From SHVO01 sp050246995 (lineage in GTDB: Bacteria > Pseudomonadota > Alphaproteobacteria > Rhodospirillales > Rhodospirillaceae), in assembly GCA_050246995.1 (NCBI GenBank), contig JBFWVA010000007.1, forward strand, positions 62,001 to 126,000: a stretch of 64,000 bases of DNA, in the 5' to 3' direction. This document shows, in pieces, positions 58,074-64,000 of the stretch. The notes under the pieces are model-generated. The model did not search any database. It was not told the origin of the DNA and saw only the letters and a program-made list of their open reading frames with translations. Numbering within the stretch: position 1 is the first letter of the stretch; the number at the start of each line of letters is the position of its first letter. A program made the position numbers and the translations under genes.

Positions 58074-60128
58074 ATGGGCAAGACGGCACAATGGGTGCTT
58101 TGGGGAGGTGTCGCCATACTTGGCGCCGCCTGTATGGGCGTACTCGCGCTCCATGAAGGAGAGTCGATCAATGCGGCGTGGCTCGTCGTGGCCGCGGTCT
58201 GCACCTACGCGATCGGCTACCGTTTCTATAGCGCCTATGTGGCGAATACGGTTCTAGGCGTCGACCCAAGCCGCCCGACGCCGGCCGTTCTGAAGAACGA
58301 CGGGATGGATTACGTCCCGACCAACAAGTATGTGCTCTTCGGGCATCATTTCGCCGCCATCGCCGGCGCCGGTCCGCTCGTCGGTCCGACTCTTGCCGCG
58401 CAGATGGGTTATCTGCCGGGAACGCTCTGGATCCTGGTGGGTGCGGTGTTCGCAGGCTGCGTGCAGGACTACGTCATCCTGTTCTTCTCCACGCGCCGCA
58501 ACGGCAACACCCTGGGTCAGATGATCCGCGACAATCTCGGCAAGGACGCCGGGATCGTGGCCATCGTCGGCATCCTTTCCATCATGATCATCCTGCTCGC
58601 GGTGCTGAGCCTGGTGATCGTCAAAGCGCTCGCTGAAAGCCCGTGGGGCGTGTTCACCGTGGCGATGTCGATCCCGATCGCGATCTTGATGGGCCTTTAC
58701 ATGCGCTATGTCCGACCGGGCAAAGTGCTGGAAGTGTCCGTTGGGGGCTTTGCGCTCCTGATGCTCGCGCTCTGGTTCGGCTCGCACATCGCCGAGCACC
58801 CGTACTGGTCTGGCGTGTTCACGCTGTCGGGCACGGCCATCACCTGGTGGCTGGTGATCTATGCCTTCGTGTCGTCGGTGCTGCCGGTGTGGCTGATGCT
58901 GGCGCCGCGCGACTATCTGTCGACCTTCCTGAAGATCGGCACGATCGTCATGCTCGCCGCCGGCATCCTCGTGGTCTCGCCTGACCTGCAGATGCCCGCG
59001 ATGACGAAGTTCATCGACGGCACCGGTCCGGTGTTCGCCGGCTCGCTGTTCCCGTTCCTCTTCATCACCATTGCTTGCGGCGCCATCTCGGGCTTCCACG
59101 CGCTGGTCTCCTCGGGCACGACCCCGAAGATGATGGAGAACGAAATCCAGGGCCGCCCGGTGGGTTACGGTTCGATGATCTGCGAAAGCTTCGTCGCCAT
59201 CATGGCGCTGATCGCGGCTTGCGCGCTGGAACCTGGCGTTTACTTCGCCATGAACAGCCCGTCCGCCGTGATCGGAACCACGGTTGAGAGCGCGGCGACC
59301 GCGGTCAGTTCGTGGGGCTTCGTGATCACCCCGGAAATGCTGTCGCAGATGGCGAAGGACGTGGGTGAAGCCTCGATCCTTTCGCGCACCGGCGGCGCAC
59401 CGACCCTCGCGGTCGGCATGGCGCACATCCTGTCCCAGTTCCTGGGCGGCGCTGCGACCATGGCGTTCTGGTATCACTTCGCGATCCTGTTCGAAGCGAT
59501 GTTCATCCTGACCACGCTGTCGGCCGGCACGCGCGTTGCCCGCTTCATGATCCAGGATCTCCTGGGCATGGCGAGCAAGACGCTCGGCGATACGTCCTCG
59601 ACGATCGGCAACCTCGCCGCCACTGGATTGGCGTGCGCGGCGTGGGGTTACTTCACCTATCAGGGCGTGATCGATCCGTTCGGCGGCATCAACTCGCTGT
59701 GGGCTCTGTTCGGCGTCGCCAACCAGATGCTCGCGGCCATCGCGCTCGTGCTCGCCACCGTGCTTGTGGTTCAGCTCGGCCAGATGAAGCGCATCTGGGT
59801 AACCGCGGTTCCGCTGGCATGGCTGCTGATCTGCACGATGGCGGCGGGCTGGGACAAGCTGTTCCACGCCGACCCGCGCGTCGGCTTCCTGGCCCACGCC
59901 AAGATGATCGAGAAGGGTCTTGAGTCGGGCACCGTGATGGCTCCGGCGAAGTCGATCGAGGAAATGCAGCGCATCGTGTTCAACGATTATCTCGACGCGG
60001 GCATCTGCGCCTTCTTCATGCTGATCGTCGTCGCGCTGGTGTTCTTCGGCATCCGCGCGATCCGCGGCGGCCAGGGCGTGACGGTCGACGCCACCCCGAG
60101 CGCAGCGCGCACGCAGGCGGCGGAGTAA
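58074..60128 (+). CDS. cstA: Carbon starvation protein CstA, pyruvate/peptide transporter
   Basis: A 684-residue membrane protein with many hydrophobic helices. YVPTNKYVLFGHHFAAIAGA, GPTLAAQMGYLPGTLWILVG, VQDYVILFFSTRRNG and ACGAISGFHALVSSGTTPKM are the conserved CstA segments. CstA-family members (CstA, BtsT) import pyruvate or small peptides under starvation. ATG 58074 has GGAGGGG upstream. The small YbdD-like gene follows after 2 bases, the standard pair. Confidence 0.95.
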   Translation: MGKTAQWVLWGGVAILGAACMGVLALHEGESINAAWLVVAAVCTYAIGYRFYSAYVANTVLGVDPSRPTPAVLKNDGMDYVPTNKYVLFGHHFAAIAGAGPLVGPTLAAQMGYLPGTLWILVGAVFAGCVQDYVILFFSTRRNGNTLGQMIRDNLGKDAGIVAIVGILSIMIILLAVLSLVIVKALAESPWGVFTVAMSIPIAILMGLYMRYVRPGKVLEVSVGGFALLMLALWFGSHIAEHPYWSGVFTLSGTAITWWLVIYAFVSSVLPVWLMLAPRDYLSTFLKIGTIVMLAAGILVVSPDLQMPAMTKFIDGTGPVFAGSLFPFLFITIACGAISGFHALVSSGTTPKMMENEIQGRPVGYGSMICESFVAIMALIAACALEPGVYFAMNSPSAVIGTTVESAATAVSSWGFVITPEMLSQMAKDVGEASILSRTGGAPTLAVGMAHILSQFLGGAATMAFWYHFAILFEAMFILTTLSAGTRVARFMIQDLLGMASKTLGDTSSTIGNLAATGLACAAWGYFTYQGVIDPFGGINSLWALFGVANQMLAAIALVLATVLVVQLGQMKRIWVTAVPLAWLLICTMAAGWDKLFHADPRVGFLAHAKMIEKGLESGTVMAPAKSIEEMQRIVFNDYLDAGICAFFMLIVVALVFFGIRAIRGGQGVTVDATPSAARTQAAE

Positions 60129-60130
60129 AC

Positions 60131-60388
60131 ATGGCCAAGAGCCGCAACCTTCTCGCGGATCACTTTCCGGACGCAGTCTCGGCGGAGCCGAGCCTGCTCG
60201 CAGAAGTGTTCGCCCGGTTGCGGCAGACCGCCCGGTTGATGTGCGGCGTGCCGGATTACGACACGTACATCAGACATCTGAAAGCCACCCATCCCGACCG
60301 GGACGTGCCGACCTACGCGGAGTTCTTCACCTTATGCCAAAACCGGCGCTTCGGCGTCGGAGGCGGTATGCAGGCAAGATGCTGCTAG
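60131..60388 (+). CDS. YbdD/YjiX-family small protein
   Basis: An 85-residue protein: RLRQTARLMCGVPDYDTYIRHL and HPDRDVPTYAEFFTLCQNRR match the YbdD/YjiX family, usually encoded just behind cstA or btsT and needed for their transport function. The gene starts 2 bases after the cstA stop. A strong terminator follows at 60413-60453. Confidence 0.88.
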   Translation: MAKSRNLLADHFPDAVSAEPSLLAEVFARLRQTARLMCGVPDYDTYIRHLKATHPDRDVPTYAEFFTLCQNRRFGVGGGMQARCC

Positions 60389-60412
60389 GCGGCCGTAGGT
60401 TTTAGAAATCGA

Positions 60413-60453
60413 TCGGGCGGTGCGGGGAAACCCACACCGCCCGACGTGTTTTT
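60413..60453 (+). terminator. Rho-independent terminator after cstA-ybdD
   Basis: Stem TCGGGCGGTG / CACCGCCCGA, extended inward by GGG/CCC with one mismatch and a GAAA loop, followed by CGTGTTTTT. Confidence 0.9.
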
Positions 60454-60582
60454 GGGCCAAAGTGTTTTGGGCCGCAATTTCAACGCGTTATGCGTAGAAA
60501 ATTAAAGCGCTCGGGGTTACGTCTCTTTATATAAGGGCCCCTTCGGATTGACCTTGGGGCAGGTTTGCCCACATAGACGCGC

Positions 60583-62652
60583 ATGAATATCGCCCTGCCC
60601 ACCGTTCAGGCGCCGCCAAAGCCGCTGTTCTCGTACAAAAAGTACTGGGCGCAGCGTTTTGGGACGGCCCCCTTCCTGCCCATGAGCCGGGAAGAGATGG
60701 ACGTGCTTGGCTGGGATGAGTGCGACATCATCATCGTCACCGGCGACGCGTACGTCGATCACCCGAGCTTCGGCATGGCGATCATCGGCCGGCTATTGGA
60801 GGCGCAAGGCTTCCGTGTCGGCATCCTCTCGCAGCCCGATTGGCAGAACCCGGACTCCTTCAAGAAGCTCGGCGCGCCGAAGCTGTTCTGGGGCGTGACG
60901 GGCGGCAACATGGACTCGATGGTCAACCGCTACACTTCGGACCGCCGCCTGCGTCACAACGACAGCTACACCGCGGGCGGTGAGGGCGGCAAACGTCCCG
61001 ACCGCTCCGTCATCGTTTACGCCCAGCGCTGCCGCGAAGCGTTCAAGGATGTGCCCATCGTGCTGGGCGGCATCGAAAGCTCGCTGCGCCGCATCGCGCA
61101 CTACGACTATTGGTCGGACAAGGTGCGCCGGTCGGTGCTGGTCGACTCCAAGGCCGACATCCTCCTGTACGGCAACGCCGAGCGCGCAGTTGTCGAAGTC
61201 GCGCACCGCTACGCCAAGGGCCAGAAGGCCGCCGACATGGATGATGTACGCGGCGTCGCGATTCTGAAGAGCGCCGTGCCCGAAGGCTATATCGAGGCCA
61301 AGGCCGACGACATCGAGGCCAGCGACGAAGGCGCCAAGCAGACCAAGGATGGTGCAAAAGTCGTCGTGCGCCTGCCGGCCTTCGAGCAAGTGGAAAAAGA
61401 CCCCGAACTGTATGCGCGCGCGAGCCGCGTGCTTCACCGCGAGAGCAACCCCGGCAACGCGCGCCCGCTGGTGCAAAAGCACGGCGATCGCGAATTATGG
61501 GTGACCCCGCCGCCGATCCCGATCTCGACGCCGGAAATGGACGGCGTGTACGAGCTGCCTTATGCGCGCGCGCCGCATCCGTCGTACGGCGATCAGAAAA
61601 TCCCGGCATGGGAGATGATCCGTTTCTCGGTGACCATCATGCGCGGCTGCTTCGGCGGCTGCTCGTTCTGTTCGATCACGGAGCATGAAGGCCGTGTGAT
61701 CCAGAGCCGCTCGGAAGGCTCTATTCTTGGTGAGATCGAGAAGATCCGTGACAAGACCGAAGGCTTCACGGGCATCATCTCGGACATCGGCGGCCCGACC
61801 GCGAACATGTACCGGCTGGCGTGCAAAGACAAAGCCATCGAGAGCAAGTGCCGTAAGCCATCTTGCGTGTATCCGGATGTTTGCCCGAACCTCAACACCA
61901 ACCATGACTCGCTGATTCAGCTGTACCGTAAGGCGCGCGAAATCCCTGGCATCAAGAAGGTGATGGTGGCGTCCGGCGTGCGCTACGACCTCGCCGTGAA
62001 GAGTCCGGCCTATATCAAGGAGCTGGTCACCCACCACGTCGGCGGTTACCTCAAGATCGCGCCGGAGCATACCGAAGCCGGCCCCTTGTCGAAGATGATG
62101 AAGCCGGGCATCGGGGCCTACGACAAGTTCAAGCAGATGTTCGATCAGGCGGCGAAGGCGGCGGGCAAGGAATACTTCCTGATCCCTTATTTCATCGCCG
62201 CGCATCCGGGCACCACGGACGAGGACATGATGAACCTCGCCCTATGGCTGAAGCGGCACAAGTACCGCGCCGATCAGGTCCAAACCTTCCTGCCGTCGCC
62301 GATGGCGATCTCGACGGCGATGTACCACTCGGGAAAAAACCCGCTGAAACCGGTGCGCCGCGGCGCGTCGGAACAGGTCGACACCATCAAGGGCCTCAAG
62401 CAGCGCCGCCTGCACAAAGCGTTCTTGCGCTATCACGATGCGGAGAACTGGCCGCTTCTGCGTGAGGCGTTGAAGCGCATGGGCCGCGCCGATCTTATCG
62501 GACCGGGCAAGCACCAGCTGATCCCATCGTGGCAACCCGCCGGCACCGGAAACTCCGGCGGCGAAGGCAAGCGCATGGGCACCAAGCATCGTGGCCAGAC
62601 GTTCCTGACGAAGGGCATGGGCCTTAAAGAACCGCGCCGGCCGAAGGCCTAA
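60583..62652 (+). CDS. YgiQ-family radical SAM protein
   Basis: A 689-residue radical SAM protein of the YgiQ/UPF0313 family. The N-terminal domain contains FLPMSREEMDVLGWDECDII and GGIESSLRRIAHYDYW; the radical SAM cluster is C356xxxC360xxC363 in MRGCFGGCSFCSITEHEG. Later cysteines (CRKPSCVYPDVC) may hold a second site. The C-terminal YgiQ domain includes VQTFLPSPMAISTAMYHSG. Biological function is not firmly known. The start ATG 60583 gives the usual family N terminus. Confidence 0.92.
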   Translation: MNIALPTVQAPPKPLFSYKKYWAQRFGTAPFLPMSREEMDVLGWDECDIIIVTGDAYVDHPSFGMAIIGRLLEAQGFRVGILSQPDWQNPDSFKKLGAPKLFWGVTGGNMDSMVNRYTSDRRLRHNDSYTAGGEGGKRPDRSVIVYAQRCREAFKDVPIVLGGIESSLRRIAHYDYWSDKVRRSVLVDSKADILLYGNAERAVVEVAHRYAKGQKAADMDDVRGVAILKSAVPEGYIEAKADDIEASDEGAKQTKDGAKVVVRLPAFEQVEKDPELYARASRVLHRESNPGNARPLVQKHGDRELWVTPPPIPISTPEMDGVYELPYARAPHPSYGDQKIPAWEMIRFSVTIMRGCFGGCSFCSITEHEGRVIQSRSEGSILGEIEKIRDKTEGFTGIISDIGGPTANMYRLACKDKAIESKCRKPSCVYPDVCPNLNTNHDSLIQLYRKAREIPGIKKVMVASGVRYDLAVKSPAYIKELVTHHVGGYLKIAPEHTEAGPLSKMMKPGIGAYDKFKQMFDQAAKAAGKEYFLIPYFIAAHPGTTDEDMMNLALWLKRHKYRADQVQTFLPSPMAISTAMYHSGKNPLKPVRRGASEQVDTIKGLKQRRLHKAFLRYHDAENWPLLREALKRMGRADLIGPGKHQLIPSWQPAGTGNSGGEGKRMGTKHRGQTFLTKGMGLKEPRRPKA

Positions 62653-62724
62653 CAGCCTTTTTCGTATATCGATGGCGCGCGCCGGGCGGATCGGCGAGAC
62701 TTCAGCCCTCACGGGAGGGCAATC

Positions 62725-63150
62725 ATGAAATATATTCTTGTTGCGGCCTTGCTTGCGAGCGCGGGCGCGCTCGCCGCCGATGCGCCACCGAAACCGGCGA
62801 CGCTCGGCAAGACTTACCTGAATCCAAACGGCGGCACGATCTTGAGGCCGCTTACGGACCCCAAGATGTACGGCGGCGCGGAAATCGATATGGGCGAGCT
62901 GACATTCCCGCCCAATATCGATTCGGGCGATCACGTGCACGGTTCCGTTGAAACCTTCTATGTGCTCGAGGGCGAACTCGAACATGTGGTGAACGGAAAA
63001 AGCATTTTCCTGAAACCCGGAATGGTCGGCACCGTGCGGCCGCCGGATAAAGTGCGCCACAAGACCGGCGCGGCCGGGGCAAAGGCCATCGTCGTGTGGG
63101 CGCCCGGCGGCGAGATGGCGCGCATCGCGACGCGATGGAAAGAACAATAG
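62725..63150 (+). CDS. Exported cupin
   Basis: A 141-residue protein with a signal peptide (MKYILVAALLASAGALA) and a cupin domain: DSGDHVHGSVETFYVLEGEL carries the metal-binding His and Glu, and LKPGMVGTVRPPDKVRHK the second motif. It is the third cupin in the window. ATG 62725 has GGGAGGGC upstream. A possible weak hairpin (arms 63159-63166 and 63179-63186) follows the stop. Confidence 0.8.
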   Translation: MKYILVAALLASAGALAADAPPKPATLGKTYLNPNGGTILRPLTDPKMYGGAEIDMGELTFPPNIDSGDHVHGSVETFYVLEGELEHVVNGKSIFLKPGMVGTVRPPDKVRHKTGAAGAKAIVVWAPGGEMARIATRWKEQ

Positions 63151-63320
63151 AGAACGAACAGCCGCGCACACTTCGACTCGCGGCTGAGTTTCAGCCGCCG
63201 CCACAAATAACTTGTGCATGGTTGTGACGTGCGCGCCGCCGTGCAGACTCCGCGCGTCACACCCAAAGTGACCGGTGCGACGGGGGATAAGCGTTGCGCC
63301 AGTGACGATGGGGGCTGTCG

Positions 63321-63360
63321 TATTTGGGAGCCCCGGCTCGGCGAGCCGGGGCTACAAATA
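63321..63360. repeat. REP-like palindrome
   Basis: A perfect 12-bp inverted repeat (AGCCCCGGCTCG at 63329-63340 with 63342-63353) around a single G, extended by TATTT/AAATA outer arms. It ends two bases before the stop of the minus-strand dehydrogenase gene and may terminate it. The AGCCCCGGCTCG core looks like a dispersed palindromic unit. Confidence 0.7.
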
Positions 63361-63361
63361 C

Positions 63362-64000
63362 CTAGTCGTCCGTCAGCAGGCTCATGAGGCTCGACGTGTC
63401 CCAGCGTCCGTGCCCTTGAGCCTGAACTTCCGCATAGAACTGATCGATGAGCGCGATTGCCGGAAGGCGCGCGCCGTTGCGGCGCGCTTCGTCCATGGTG
63501 ATGCGCAGGTCCTTGCGCATCCAATCGGTCGCGAAGCCGAAGTCGAACTTTCCGGCGAGCATGGTCTTGCCGCGATTCTCCATCTGCCACGACTGCGCGG
63601 CGCCTTTTGAAATCACCGCGAGCACCGCCTCCATATCCAGCCCGGCGCGTTTGCCGAAATTCATCGCTTCGGAGAGTCCTTGCACGATGCCGGCGATGCA
63701 AACCTGATTGACCATTTTCGTGAGCTGACCGGCGCCGCTATCGCCGATGAGTTTGCACATCTTGGCGTATGAGGCGATGACGGGTTCGGCTGTCGCGTAC
63801 GACGCCGCGTCACCGCCGCACATGACCGTGAGCTGGCCGTTCTCCGCGCCGGCTTGGCCTCCCGATACCGGGGCATCAATGAAGCCCACGCCTTTTTCCT
63901 TGGCGAGCGCGGAGAGTTCGCGCGCGATATTGGCCGACGCGGTGGTGTGATCGACGATCACGCTGCCTTTCGCGATGCCGTCGAAAACGCCGTCCTTGCC
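63362..64000 (-). CDS. 3-hydroxyisobutyrate-dehydrogenase-like enzyme, 5' end outside
   Basis: The frame runs through the window end (213 codons visible, including 13 upstream of the GTG at 63961 that read GKDGVFDGIAKGS), so the start and the N-terminal Rossmann motif lie beyond base 64000. Visible motifs: VDHTTASANIARELS at the cofactor side, FIDAPVSGGQAGAENGQLTV with the substrate-binding DAPVSGG, GAGQLTKMVNQV with the catalytic Lys, and FATDWMRKDLRIT. These fit the 3-hydroxyacid dehydrogenase family (MmsB, GarR, GlxR types). The exact substrate is open. Confidence 0.87.
   Translation of the reverse strand, partial: GKDGVFDGIAKGSVIVDHTTASANIARELSALAKEKGVGFIDAPVSGGQAGAENGQLTVMCGGDAASYATAEPVIASYAKMCKLIGDSGAGQLTKMVNQVCIAGIVQGLSEAMNFGKRAGLDMEAVLAVISKGAAQSWQMENRGKTMLAGKFDFGFATDWMRKDLRITMDEARRNGARLPAIALIDQFYAEVQAQGHGRWDTSSLMSLLTDD

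Noticed and set aside
58254..59897. 547-residue minus-strand frame opposite cstA
   Set aside because: Very His/Arg/Glu-rich shadow with no motif; CstA on the plus strand is unmistakable.

Overview
The window reads as one GC-rich chromosomal segment of an alphaproteobacterium. Evidence for this: a DUF2794 protein, HWE-type histidine kinase logic, response regulators with the alphaproteobacterial GPDRRRR tail, intracellular PHB depolymerase with 3-hydroxybutyrate dehydrogenase, and several promoter-like sites matching the alphaproteobacterial general-stress consensus GGAAC-N16/17-CGTT. I cannot place it to genus from sequence alone; a Micropepsales/Rhizomicrobium-like or Caulobacter-like relative would fit. 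No rRNA, tRNA, CRISPR array, prophage or intact insertion sequence is visible.

Layout. 0-0.2 kb: tail of an alpha/beta hydrolase. 0.5-6.8 kb: a signalling block with a PAS-GAF-HD-GYP c-di-GMP phosphodiesterase, a MotA/MotB-like stator pair, a 38-residue membrane peptide and a PAS-GAF-PAS hybrid kinase. 6.7-12.1 kb: an aromatic-acid type MFS transporter, a receiver protein with Glu at the phosphosite, a 2-hydroxyacid dehydrogenase and several small exported or membrane proteins. 12.2-19.4 kb: a hydrolase cluster with two tandem lipoprotein amidases and two exported acetamidase/formamidase-family proteins around a TPR-2-oxoglutarate dioxygenase-like protein. 19.5-26.3 kb: cupins, a HupE/UreJ permease, exported proteins including a CHRD-autotransporter fusion, a three-gene metal transport set (outer-membrane protein, MerP-like HMA protein, MerT-like membrane protein) and an ETHE1-type persulfide dioxygenase. 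26.4-30.2 kb: the housekeeping order yfgM-like, bamB, der. 30.4-38.5 kb: small conserved proteins, MOSC, methyltransferase, an ArsC/Spx-like protein, a receiver protein, TspO, a glycosyltransferase, a methyltransferase-deacetylase fusion and ferrochelatase.

38.5-57.6 kb is the most coherent accessory part. Six GGAAC-N16/17-CGTT sites face a flavin oxidase plus topoisomerase IB, a basic histone-tail-like protein, a giant soluble HAMP-array hybrid kinase that is followed by a receiver-HWE kinase, a microprotein-KTSC-Nudix run, glycogen synthase, and an RcnB/glycine-zipper envelope protein. Together they look like a locally clustered general-stress regulon that contains candidate stress-sensing kinases. 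The PHB genes (phaZ facing gst-bdhA) lie inside the same stretch. 57.6-64 kb: a 101-bp tandem duplication, the cstA-ybdD peptide/pyruvate transport pair, a YgiQ-type radical SAM protein, an exported cupin and a 3-hydroxyisobutyrate-dehydrogenase-like gene cut by the window end.

Starts were chosen by Shine-Dalgarno sites, signal peptides and family lengths, so many begin inside the longest possible reading frame. All family assignments come from motif reading, not from database searches.
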